Shown here one piece after another: positions 1 to 6,981 of a DNA stretch of 11,819 nucleotides (position 1 is its first letter; every line of letters begins with the position of its first letter). Position numbers and translations under genes: made by a program. The DNA is from JACDBE01 sp051002015 (lineage in GTDB: Bacteria > Actinomycetota > Acidimicrobiia > Spongiisociales > UBA5794). The stretch is taken from the NCBI GenBank assembly GCA_051002015.1, contig JBPCMS010000092.1:1-11819 (forward strand). Reading direction: 5' to 3'. The notes under the pieces were generated by a model. The model was given only the letters and a program-made list of their open reading frames with translations, ran no database searches and was not told the DNA's origin.

Positions 1-852
1 GGGGTCACCCTGACCGAGAAGGACGGCGAGGACGCCGCATCCACCGTGGAGCTGCGCCCCCGGATCGTGGTCATCGCCGACGGGTCGCTGGCCCGGTTCG
101 GACGAGCGCTGGGCACCGCCCGCCGCAAGGACTACCCGTACGGCCTGGCGGTGCGGGGCTACTGGGCCAGCCCCAACTCCAAGGACCGGTTCCTGGAGAG
201 CCAGCTCGACATCCGCGATGCCGAGGGCAGGTCGATGCCCGGCTACGGGTGGATATTCCCGCTGGGCGACGGCGCCATCAATGTCGGAGTGGGGGTGATC
301 TCGTCGTTCAAGGGATGGCGCGACGTCAACACCTCGCGGGTGCTCGACGCCTATGTCGCCGACCTCCCCGATCATTGGGGCGACATCGAGCGGCTCACCG
401 ACCCGGTGGGGGGCAAACTGCCCATGGCGTTCTCGGTGGGCCCCAAGGTGGGCCGCAACTGGGTGGCGATCGGCGACGCCTCGGGGGCGGTCAACCCCTT
501 CAACGGGGAGGGGATCGACTACGCCTACGAGACGGGGCGGATGGCGGCGCGACACATCGCCGATGCCATCGCCGCCGACGACCTGACCATCCTGCACCGT
601 TACCCCCGCCAGATCGATGACGAGTACGGCGCCTACCACCGGGTGGCGCGAGCGTTCGTCATCGCCATCGGCAACCCGACCCTGATGCGGTCGCTGACCA
701 GGGTGGGGATTCGATCCCGGCCGCTGATGGAGTGGGTGCTCAAGGTGATGGCCAACCTCTTGGAGCCCGAGGAGAAGGGGATCGAGGAGAGGGTGTACCG
801 GGCCATCGAGAAGGTGGTCTCCGTCGGGCCCGATCCCCTGATCAAGACCTGA
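1..852 (+). CDS. Geranylgeranyl reductase family FAD-dependent oxidoreductase, 3' part (5' end outside window)
   Basis: The frame is open from base 1 and ends at TGA 850-852, giving 283 visible residues. The N-terminal Rossmann FAD motif lies upstream of the window. Seen: a PGYGWIFPLGDG segment near visible residues 80-91 and the second FAD-contact motif GDASGAVNPFNGEGI near residues 158-172, with the Asp at about 159. Both are typical of geranylgeranyl reductase family flavoproteins in the p-hydroxybenzoate hydroxylase fold. Known for the family: members reduce double bonds in prenyl chains of lipids, chlorophyll precursors or menaquinone (MenJ in mycobacteria). Inference: proximity to nuo genes makes a menaquinone-tail or other respiratory-lipid role plausible, but the substrate cannot be read from the sequence. 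Oddity: the last coding bases (814-844) recur almost exactly at 1573-1603, on the far side of vapBC. The GTG at 46 is internal, not the true start. Confidence 0.85.
   Translation, partial: GVTLTEKDGEDAASTVELRPRIVVIADGSLARFGRALGTARRKDYPYGLAVRGYWASPNSKDRFLESQLDIRDAEGRSMPGYGWIFPLGDGAINVGVGVISSFKGWRDVNTSRVLDAYVADLPDHWGDIERLTDPVGGKLPMAFSVGPKVGRNWVAIGDASGAVNPFNGEGIDYAYETGRMAARHIADAIAADDLTILHRYPRQIDDEYGAYHRVARAFVIAIGNPTLMRSLTRVGIRSRPLMEWVLKVMANLLEPEEKGIEERVYRAIEKVVSVGPDPLIKT
814..844 (+). repeat. Left copy of 31-bp direct repeat flanking vapBC
   Basis: These 31 bases match 1573-1603 at 30 positions; the only difference is G828 versus A1587. This copy encodes the end of the reductase (the VSVGPDPLI segment). 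It contains an 8-bp palindrome CGGGCCCG (825-832) that the single mismatch destroys in the right copy. Weaker similarity continues some 18 bases downstream of both copies, for example GACGGGC against GCCGGGC. This suggests one ancestral sequence was duplicated. No integrase or transposase lies between the copies. Confidence 0.9.
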
Positions 853-867
853 CGGGCAGGGGTTCGC

Positions 868-902
868 TTGCAATCTGATGCCATCAGCAGGATAATGCTG
901 GC
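868..902 (+). promoter_or_regulatory. vapBC promoter with overlapping operator-like inverted repeats, leaderless
   Basis: A -35-like TTGCAA (868-873), a 17-base spacer and a -10-like GATAAT (891-896) place the expected transcription start at about base 903, the A of the vapB ATG. The transcript would therefore be leaderless, and no Shine-Dalgarno is present. Two inverted repeats overlap the promoter: CTGATG/CATCAG (875-880 and 882-887, one-base spacer) between the boxes, and CAGCA/TGCTG (885-889 and 896-900) enclosing the -10. VapB antitoxins commonly repress their own promoter by binding such palindromes through a ribbon-helix-helix domain, so autoregulation is inferred. It has not been demonstrated. 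Confidence 0.6.
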
Positions 903-1136
903 ATGCCCTCGATCACCATCCGTGATGTGCCGGACGAGACCCACGACGAACTCGCCGCCCGGGCCGCCGGGAGCGGCCGCTCGTTGCAGGAGTACCTCCG
1001 CGCCCAGCTCGTCGAGCTCGCCAGACGCCCAGATCCCGAGGCCCTGCTCGCCGGGGCGCGCCACCGTAAGCAGCGGACCGGTAGCAGGCTCTCCGCCGAG
1101 CAGATCCTCGCCTACCGAGACGCCGACCGCCGGTGA
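903..1136 (+). CDS. vapB: VapB/FitA-type ribbon-helix-helix antitoxin
   Basis: This 77-residue protein opens with SITIRDVPDETHDELAARAA, a beta strand followed by an amphipathic helix, and continues through a GRSLQEYLRAQL helix. That is the standard FitA/VapB ribbon-helix-helix DNA-binding N terminus (about residues 1-40). The C-terminal half is charged and arginine-rich, as expected of the flexible segment that wraps and neutralises the toxin. The start is ATG 903, directly after the predicted -10 box. Its TGA (1134-1136) overlaps the GTG start of the next gene (GTGA), the usual translational coupling of antitoxin to toxin. Role, from family knowledge: it inhibits the PIN-domain RNase and, with it, represses the operon. 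The identification rests on family pattern plus the PIN-domain neighbour. Confidence 0.88.
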   Translation: MPSITIRDVPDETHDELAARAAGSGRSLQEYLRAQLVELARRPDPEALLAGARHRKQRTGSRLSAEQILAYRDADRR

Positions 1137-1549
1137 CATTGGTGGTCGACGCTTCCCTGGTGGTGGCGGCGCTGGTGGATGGCGGCCCTACAGGGGGGTG
1201 GGCGGACGCCCTGTTGACCACCGACCAGCTGGCGGCTCCGCACCTGATGCCGGCGGAGGCGGCGAACATTCTGCGAGGCGCCGCGCTCGGCGGTGCGATA
1301 TCGGCAGACACTGCGTCCCTGGCCCATGCCGACCTGGTGGCGCTGCGGGTCGACCTGTTTCCCTACGAGCCGTTGGCCGCACGGGTATGGGAGCTTCGGG
1401 AGAATGTGACCGCCTACGACGCCTGGTACGTCGCACTGGCCGAGCGGCTCTCCGCCAGGCTGGCCACTCTGGACACGAGGCTCAGCTTCGCCCCGGGGCC
1501 CCGGTGCATCTTCGAGACACCGCCGTCGGCGGCGTCGGCCGAACCATGA
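1133..1549 (+). CDS. vapC: VapC-type PIN-domain toxin ribonuclease
   Basis: This 138-residue protein is the size of a VapC toxin. It starts with the hydrophobic strand LVVDASLVVAAL and has the expected acidic residues for a metal-binding PIN active site: D6, E42 (in MPAEAANILRG), D96 (in TAYDAWYVALAE) and D114 (in ATLDTRL). PIN-domain VapC proteins are Mg/Mn-dependent endoribonucleases that typically cut tRNA or rRNA and arrest translation when free of antitoxin. The particular RNA target here is unknown. The GTG start overlaps the vapB stop by four bases, and the order is the standard antitoxin then toxin. All four acidic positions are intact, so the toxin appears functional. The last ten or so residues (TPPSAASAEP) look like a disordered tail. 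A short GC hairpin (1520-1532) falls inside these final codons. Confidence 0.9.
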   Translation: MTLVVDASLVVAALVDGGPTGGWADALLTTDQLAAPHLMPAEAANILRGAALGGAISADTASLAHADLVALRVDLFPYEPLAARVWELRENVTAYDAWYVALAERLSARLATLDTRLSFAPGPRCIFETPPSAASAEP

Positions 1550-1572
1550 CGCCCCCGGAGCGACGATCACTC

Positions 1573-1603
1573 GTGGTCTCCGTCGGACCCGATCCCCTGA
1601 TCA
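1573..1603 (+). repeat. Right copy of 31-bp direct repeat flanking vapBC
   Basis: This non-coding copy of 814-844 starts 23 bases after the vapC stop. The copies are offset by 759 bases, so the repeat-bounded unit is essentially the vapBC module plus its promoter. In this copy the CGGGCCCG palindrome is altered to CGGACCCG. It probably represents a displaced remnant of the reductase gene end. The rest of 1550-1662 shows only this repeat, a GC-rich imperfect hairpin (arms 1608-1612 and 1620-1624, no T-tract) and the promoter of the following gene. Confidence 0.88.
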
Positions 1604-1627
1604 CGGGCCGCCGGGCGATGGCGGTGG

Positions 1628-1662
1628 GTGCAACTGTGCGGCGACGGAGGTAAGTTGGACGG
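1628..1662 (+). promoter_or_regulatory. Candidate leaderless promoter for glutamate dehydrogenase
   Basis: A TAAGTT hexamer (1651-1656) fits the actinobacterial -10 form TANNNT and ends six bases before the GTG start at 1663, the spacing of a leaderless transcript. A weak -35-like GTGCAA (1628-1633) lies 17 bases further upstream. The only purine-rich stretch, GGAGG at 1646-1650, is 12 bases from the start codon. That is rather far for a Shine-Dalgarno, which favours leaderless initiation. Confidence 0.45.
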
Positions 1663-4600
1663 GTGAGCACGCTGGGGACGGTGGAGCCACACGATGTGGC
1701 CGTAGAGGGGCTCTGCGAACGTATCGCCAAGATCGGAGCGGGGCGTGACAACGGCGATCCCCGTGTGTTCGCCGAGTTCTCGAGGCGGTACCTGAACCGG
1801 GTCCCGCTCGAGTATCTGACCGGTACCCCGCCCGACGAGATCGCCGCCCAGGTGCTGTCGGTCTACGACTACACCAGCTCGCACAACGCCAACGACATGG
1901 ACGTGCGGGTGTTCAACCCGACCAAGTCCGAGCACGGCTACGACCCGGGCGGCGCCGTTGTCGAGGTGGTGTGCCCGGACATGGCCTTCCTCATCGACTC
2001 GGTGACCAACGAGATCCAGGGCCTCGGCTACACCATCGAGCGGGTCTTCCATCCCGTGCTCGGGATCCAGCGCGGCCCGGACGGGACGATCTCGGCCATC
2101 CTCCCCACCCGCACCGCCCCCAACCGCGAGTCGCTGCAGCACTACGAGCTGGGGCGCAGGCTCACGGATGAGGAGATCGACAAGCTGACCAAGCAACTCG
2201 GCACCGTCCTGCTCGACGTGCGCCGCGCCGTCATCGACTTCGAGCCGATGCAGGGAGCCATCTTCCGGATGATCAAGGCCGTGAAGGAGAGCACCGCCCG
2301 CTACGACCAAACCGAGGTCAGCGAGGCCGTCGCCTACCTCGAATGGCTGCTCGACGACAACTTCGTGTTCCTCGGGTACCGCGAGTACCAGATCATCGAC
2401 ACCCCGGAGGGCAGGGCGATCGTGACCATGCCCGAATCCGGGTTGGGGATCCTCACCGACAGCGGACAGTCGGGCTTCGCCAAGCCGGTGCTGCTCGACG
2501 ACCTCCACCCCGAGCTGCGGACCCGGTACGAGAGCGGGCATCTGGTGGTGATCACCAAGACCAACGGGCTGTCCCGGGTGCACCGCCGCTCCAAGCTCGA
2601 CTACGTCGGGGTGCGTCGGGTAGGCCCGGACGGTCAGGTCAACGGCGAGCTCCGCATGCTCGGGCTCTTCACCTCCAAGGCATACATGGCCCCGGTGTCG
2701 CAGATCCCGATCCTGCGCTCCAAGCTCACCCAGATCCTCGAGGCCGAGGACACCATGGAGGGCTCGCACTACTACAAGGAGCTGGTCCAGCTCTTCGAGA
2801 GCTTCCCCAAGGACGAGCTGTTCTCCACCCCCACCGAGGACATCCGCCGCTCGATGGTGGGGCTGGTCGAGTTGCAGGAGCGCGAGCAGGTGCGGCTGTT
2901 CCTGCGCCGCGACCTGCTGCAACGATCGGTGTCGCTGCTGGTGGTGATGCCCCGCGACCGGTTCAACGCCGCCATCCGGCGCAAGCTGCAGGACCTGTTC
3001 ATGGAGCGCTTCGGCGGATCCTCGGTGGACTACCGGCTGGCGTTGGGTGAGACCGACACCGCCCGGCTCCACTTCACCGTGTGGATCGCCGACAACCAGA
3101 TCCCCAACGTCGACCCTCGAGAGCTCGAGGACGACGTGCTCACCATCACCAAGACATGGGACGAGAAGATCACCGAACTCGCCAGTGCCCGGCTGGGCAC
3201 GGAGCGAGCGGAGGCGCTGGCCGACCGGTGGGCGGCCGAGTTCCCCGAGTACTACCGCAACTCGGTGGAGCCGGAGCTGGTGGTCGGTGACATGGTCAAG
3301 CTCCAGGAGCTTGCCGACAACAGCGGCGGCCCCGTCGTCGGGCTGCAGAACGAGCCTGGCGGGTCGCAGCCGGTCACCCGGCTGGCCGTCTACAAGTCGG
3401 ACGGGAAGATGATGCTGTCCGAGGTCATGCCCACCCTGGAGGCGCTCGGGCTCCAGGTGGTCGAGGAGGTGCCCACCAGGCTGCTCTCGAACGAGGACTA
3501 CGTGATCCACGACTTCGGGGTGGTGGACGCCGAGGGAAGGCAGATCAATCTCGGTGCCTGCGGCGACCGACTGGTCGAGACCGTGGGCGCCGTCCTCCAC
3601 GGCGACACCGAGTCCGACTCGATCAACCGGTTGATCCTCACCACCGAGCTCACCTACCACCAGCTCGGGATATTGCGCGCCTACCGCACCTACTGGCGCC
3701 GGGTGCGGCTCGTCTTCGCCGCCGAGTACGTCAACGACGCCCTGGTGGCGCACCCCGCAATCGCCCGCGACCTCGTCGAGTTGTTCGAGCAGCGCTTCGA
3801 TCCGGAACGCCGCGGCCAAGGGGCGGCGGCGGCCGAGGCCGAGATCGTCGCCAGGATCGTGTCGGGGCTCGACGCGGTCGGATCGCTCGACGAGGACCGG
3901 ATCCTGCGGGGCCTGCTCGGTCTCATCCAGGCCACGGTGCGCACCAACGCCTACCGCCCCGATCGCGAGTCGCTCTCCTTCAAGTTCCGCTCGGCCGAGG
4001 TTCCCGGGATGCCGAAGCCGGCTCCCCTGTTCGAGATCTTCATGTTCCACCCCGACGTCGAGGGTCTGCACCTGCGTGGGGGGAGGGTGGCCAGGGGCGG
4101 CATCCGCTGGTCGACCAGACGTGAGGACTACCGCACCGAGGTCCTCGGGCTGATGAAGGCCCAGATGACCAAGAACGTCGTCATCGTGCCCACCGGCTCG
4201 AAGGGCGGGTTCGTGCTCCGCCGCACCCCGAGCGACCCGGCGAAGACGGGGGAAGCGGTGCTGTCCGCATACACCAGCTTCATCGGCGGGCTCCTCGACG
4301 TCACCGACAACCTGGTCGAGGGCCGGGTCGTCCACCCGCCCAACGTCGTCATCCACGACGAGAACGACCCATACCTGGTGGTTGCCGCCGACAAGGGCAC
4401 CGCCACCTTCTCCGACACCGCCAACGCCATCGCCGCCCGGTCCGGGTACTGGCTCGGCGACGCCTTCGCCTCGGGGGGTTCGGCCGGGTACGACCACAAG
4501 GCGCTCGGGATCACCGCTCGGGGCGCCTGGGAATCCGTGAAATGGCATTTCCGCGAGATCGGGATCGACACCCAGACCGAGCCGATATCCGTGGTCGGCA

Positions 4601-6477
4601 TCGGTGACATGTCCGGGGACGTGTTCGGCAACGGGATGTTGCTGTCACCGACGATCAGGCTGGTGGCCGCCTTCGACCACAGGGACATCTTCATCGACCC
4701 GGATCCCGACCCGGCGGTGTCGTTCGCCGAGCGGCGCCGGCTGTTCGAGCTGCCCCGCTCGTCGTGGCGGGACTACGACGCCTCGCTGATCTCGGCCGGC
4801 GGCGGGGTGTACTCGAGGAGCGCCAAGCGGGTCGAGCTGTCGCCGCTGGCGATGAGCGCCCTCGGGCTGCACGACCCCGCCCAGCTGACCCCCGACGAGG
4901 TGATCGGGGCCATCTTGGCGGCCCCGGTCGATCTGCTGTGGAACGGGGGGATCGGGACGTACGTCAAGGCCATGGACGAGTCGCACGAGCAGGTGGGCGA
5001 CCGGGTGAACGACGCCCTCAGGATCGATGCCGCCAAGCTGCGCTGCCGGGTGGTCGGCGAGGGCGGCAACCTCGGTTTCACCCAGCTTGGCCGGATCGAG
5101 TACGCCATGGGCGGAGGGCGGATCAACACCGACTTCATCGACAACTCGGCAGGGGTCCACTGCTCGGACCGCGAGGTCAACCTGAAGATCATGCTCGGGC
5201 TGGCCGAGGAGCGGGGCGACCTCGACCGTGATGGACGCGACCGGCTGGTCTCGGAGGTGGTCGACGAGGTCGTCGCCAAGATCCTGTACGACAACTTCCT
5301 CCAGGCCCAGATCCTCGGCCAGGAGCAGGCCATCTCCGGGACCCGGACCGAGGCGTACGAGGACCTGATGGCGATGCTGGAGGGTGACGGGTCCCTGGAC
5401 CGCAGGATCGAGCGGCTCCCATCCAGCGAGGACATGATCGAACGTGCCCGCGACGGCATCGGGCTGACCAGCCCGGAGCTGGCGGTGCTGCTCGCCTACG
5501 CCAAGCGCAACCTGCGTCACTACGTGCTCGAGTCCGATCTGCCGGACGAGCCGGTGTTCGATCACAAGCTGCGCCACTACTTCCCGGCTGCGGTGGTGGA
5601 GCGGTTCGGGGACCTCATCGACCGGCACCCGCTGCGCCGCGAGCTGCTGGCCATGATCCTGGCCAACGAGGTGGTGAACTCCCAGGGCATCACCTTCGTC
5701 AGCAGGCTGATGGCGGACGCCGGGATCCGACCGGAGCGGGTGGTGCGCGCCTACGAGATCGCCCGCGAGGTCACGGACGCCCCGGAGCGGTGGGCCGAGG
5801 TCGAAGCCTTGATCGGGTCGATCTCGGCCGAGGCCGAGCGGCAGCTCCTCTCCGGCATCGACGGCCTGGTGGAGGCGGTGACCCGCTGGTACCTGCGCAA
5901 CCCGTCGAGCGAGCCGCTGGAGCGGATCATCGAACCGACCAGGGCCGCCTTCCGCGAGCTGGCCACCACCATGCACACCCTGGCCCCGGCCGAGGTCCGC
6001 CAGCAGAGTGACGCCGAAGTGGAGGCGTGGTGCCATCTCGGGGTTCCCGAGGACGTGGCCAGGCGCCAGGTGCACGTCGACGAGCTGTTCCACGCCCCCG
6101 ACATCATCGACGTGGCGCACCGCACCGGGCATTCGCTCGCCAGCGTTGCCCGGATCTTCCTGGCGGTGGGGCCGATCTTCGAGATCGACTGGCTCGAGGC
6201 CCAGCTGGAGCGGATGCCGGCGACTACCAGGTGGCAGCGGGCCGCCGGGCAGGCCGTGGCCGGCGACCTGGTCGAGCTACGCCGCGAGCTGGCCGAGCGG
6301 GTGATCGGGGAGGCGGGGGAGGCGCCACCCGAGACCGCCCTCGAGGGCTACCTGGCCTCGCGTGGGCCCGCCCTGAGTAGCCTCAACCGGATCATGCGGG
6401 CCCTTTCGGTCGACGGGGTCGACGACATCTCGGGTCTGGTCGTCGCCATCCGTCAGATCAAGAGCCTCGCCGAGTAG
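1663..6477 (+). CDS. gdh: NAD-dependent glutamate dehydrogenase, large GDH-180 class
   Basis: This 1604-residue cytosolic enzyme is expected to convert glutamate plus NAD+ to 2-oxoglutarate, ammonium and NADH. The length matches the L-GDH180 class (about 1600 residues) rather than the 450-residue hexameric enzymes. The long N-terminal region (about 1-700) should hold ACT-like regulatory and helical segments. The catalytic domain includes ARGGIRWSTRRED (from about 810), K837 and K847 in KNVVIVPTGSKGGF, the dinucleotide motif VVGIGDMSGDVFGNG (977-991) and GEGGNLGFTQ (about 1132-1141). A helical C-terminal domain runs from about 1240 to the end. The position of the first active-site lysine of small GDHs (KGG) reads RGG here; to my recollection this is normal for the large class. 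The start is GTG 1663, just after a -10-like box. The enzyme supplies NADH directly upstream of the complex I operon. Mycobacterial homologues are regulated by the FHA protein GarA; no such gene is visible here. Confidence 0.96.
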   Translation: MSTLGTVEPHDVAVEGLCERIAKIGAGRDNGDPRVFAEFSRRYLNRVPLEYLTGTPPDEIAAQVLSVYDYTSSHNANDMDVRVFNPTKSEHGYDPGGAVVEVVCPDMAFLIDSVTNEIQGLGYTIERVFHPVLGIQRGPDGTISAILPTRTAPNRESLQHYELGRRLTDEEIDKLTKQLGTVLLDVRRAVIDFEPMQGAIFRMIKAVKESTARYDQTEVSEAVAYLEWLLDDNFVFLGYREYQIIDTPEGRAIVTMPESGLGILTDSGQSGFAKPVLLDDLHPELRTRYESGHLVVITKTNGLSRVHRRSKLDYVGVRRVGPDGQVNGELRMLGLFTSKAYMAPVSQIPILRSKLTQILEAEDTMEGSHYYKELVQLFESFPKDELFSTPTEDIRRSMVGLVELQEREQVRLFLRRDLLQRSVSLLVVMPRDRFNAAIRRKLQDLFMERFGGSSVDYRLALGETDTARLHFTVWIADNQIPNVDPRELEDDVLTITKTWDEKITELASARLGTERAEALADRWAAEFPEYYRNSVEPELVVGDMVKLQELADNSGGPVVGLQNEPGGSQPVTRLAVYKSDGKMMLSEVMPTLEALGLQVVEEVPTRLLSNEDYVIHDFGVVDAEGRQINLGACGDRLVETVGAVLHGDTESDSINRLILTTELTYHQLGILRAYRTYWRRVRLVFAAEYVNDALVAHPAIARDLVELFEQRFDPERRGQGAAAAEAEIVARIVSGLDAVGSLDEDRILRGLLGLIQATVRTNAYRPDRESLSFKFRSAEVPGMPKPAPLFEIFMFHPDVEGLHLRGGRVARGGIRWSTRREDYRTEVLGLMKAQMTKNVVIVPTGSKGGFVLRRTPSDPAKTGEAVLSAYTSFIGGLLDVTDNLVEGRVVHPPNVVIHDENDPYLVVAADKGTATFSDTANAIAARSGYWLGDAFASGGSAGYDHKALGITARGAWESVKWHFREIGIDTQTEPISVVGIGDMSGDVFGNGMLLSPTIRLVAAFDHRDIFIDPDPDPAVSFAERRRLFELPRSSWRDYDASLISAGGGVYSRSAKRVELSPLAMSALGLHDPAQLTPDEVIGAILAAPVDLLWNGGIGTYVKAMDESHEQVGDRVNDALRIDAAKLRCRVVGEGGNLGFTQLGRIEYAMGGGRINTDFIDNSAGVHCSDREVNLKIMLGLAEERGDLDRDGRDRLVSEVVDEVVAKILYDNFLQAQILGQEQAISGTRTEAYEDLMAMLEGDGSLDRRIERLPSSEDMIERARDGIGLTSPELAVLLAYAKRNLRHYVLESDLPDEPVFDHKLRHYFPAAVVERFGDLIDRHPLRRELLAMILANEVVNSQGITFVSRLMADAGIRPERVVRAYEIAREVTDAPERWAEVEALIGSISAEAERQLLSGIDGLVEAVTRWYLRNPSSEPLERIIEPTRAAFRELATTMHTLAPAEVRQQSDAEVEAWCHLGVPEDVARRQVHVDELFHAPDIIDVAHRTGHSLASVARIFLAVGPIFEIDWLEAQLERMPATTRWQRAAGQAVAGDLVELRRELAERVIGEAGEAPPETALEGYLASRGPALSSLNRIMRALSVDGVDDISGLVVAIRQIKSLAE

Positions 6478-6488
6478 CCGGTCCCGTA

Positions 6489-6501
6489 CCGCCGCGGGCG
6501 G
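6489..6501 (+). terminator. Short GC hairpin after gdh, weak terminator candidate
   Basis: CCGCC (6489-6493) pairs with GGCGG (6497-6501) around a three-base loop, starting 11 bases after the gdh stop. There is no real T-tract, only TTT at 6507-6509, so intrinsic termination would be weak. It may instead be an attenuator or simply GC-rich chance. Confidence 0.25.
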
Positions 6502-6507
6502 ATGGGT

Positions 6508-6536
6508 TTGGTCGGGTGGGGGGCCGTTCCTATTCT
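6508..6536 (+). promoter_or_regulatory. Candidate nuo operon promoter
   Basis: TTGGTC (6508-6513) and TATTCT (6531-6536) are separated by 17 bases and form a sigma-70-like pair. The expected transcription start is near 6543, giving a leader of about 19 bases that contains the nuoA Shine-Dalgarno. This position makes translation from the upstream ATG at 6502 unlikely. Read-through from gdh may still contribute. Confidence 0.45.
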
Positions 6537-6544
6537 CAGCGGTC

Positions 6545-6553
6545 GAGAGGAGG
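6545..6553 (+). promoter_or_regulatory. Strong ribosome-binding site that sets the nuoA start
   Basis: GAGAGGAGG lies eight bases upstream of GTG 6562. It is the clearest Shine-Dalgarno in the window and decides for GTG 6562 over the in-frame ATG at 6502. Confidence 0.8.
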
Positions 6554-6561
6554 CCTCCCCG

Positions 6562-6981
6562 GTGACGCTGGCTGATTACCTTCCCATCGCCCTCATGATC
6601 ATCCTGGCGGTCGGGTTCTGCGTTGTGATGATGCTGGCATCGTGGAGACTGGGACCGAACCGGCCCACCCCCGAGAAGCTCGCCCCGTACGAGTGCGGGA
6701 TCGTCCCCATCCAGGAGCCGGTGGAGCGCTTCCCGGTCAAGTTCTACATGGTGGCGATGCTGTTCGTCATCTTCGACGTCGAGTTGATATTCCTGTTCGC
6801 CTGGGCGGTGAACTTCGAGAGCTTCGGATGGGCGGGGATCGGAGCCATGGCGGTCTTCGTCGCCCTGCTCGCCGAGACCCTGTTCTACGTATGGAAGCGG
6901 GGGGCGCTCGACTGGAACGTCTCCCGCCGGCTCCGCTACCGCAAGGTGGTCGCCCCCGAGTCCGTCGAGAAGGCGGCGTAG
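6562..6981 (+). CDS. nuoA: NADH-quinone oxidoreductase subunit A
   Basis: This is the ND3-like membrane subunit of respiratory complex I. From GTG 6562 it is 139 residues, in the usual NuoA range. Three membrane helices are visible: about 7-27, 61-83 and 91-111. The conserved loop APYECG (residues 41-46) follows helix 1; its Cys45 corresponds to the ND3 loop cysteine near the quinone cavity. The second helix contains the family signature RFPVKFYMVAMLFVIFDVE with D72 and E74. The C terminus is short, basic and probably cytoplasmic. An in-frame ATG at 6502 would add 20 residues that overlap the candidate promoter and lack a ribosome-binding site, so it is not used here. The gene is the first of the nuo operon and abuts nuoB with no gap. 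Confidence 0.93.
   Translation: MTLADYLPIALMIILAVGFCVVMMLASWRLGPNRPTPEKLAPYECGIVPIQEPVERFPVKFYMVAMLFVIFDVELIFLFAWAVNFESFGWAGIGAMAVFVALLAETLFYVWKRGALDWNVSRRLRYRKVVAPESVEKAA

Noticed and set aside
835..862. Inverted repeat CCCCTG/CAGGGG around the reductase stop as a terminator
   Set aside because: It has a six-base stem with a 16-base loop and no T-tract. It is too weak to call.
1520..1532. CCGCC/GGCGG hairpin at the end of vapC as a terminator
   Set aside because: It lies inside coding sequence, has no T-tract and is common by chance at this GC content.
868..1653. 261-codon plus-strand open frame through vapBC, in the same frame as the reductase and ending in a copy of VVSVGPDPLI
   Set aside because: The shared frame comes from the repeat offset (759) being a multiple of three. 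The frame overlaps both vapB and vapC, and its composition is shadow-like.
1567..4548. 993-codon open frame on the minus strand opposite gdh
   Set aside because: It lies antisense to a clear GDH-180 coding frame. Its product is repetitive in G, V, H, D and L with no recognisable domain, as expected from the complement of GC-rich codons.
4645..6132. 495-codon minus-strand open frame opposite gdh
   Set aside because: It has the same shadow composition, no motif and no ribosome site. The plus-strand frame is strongly supported.
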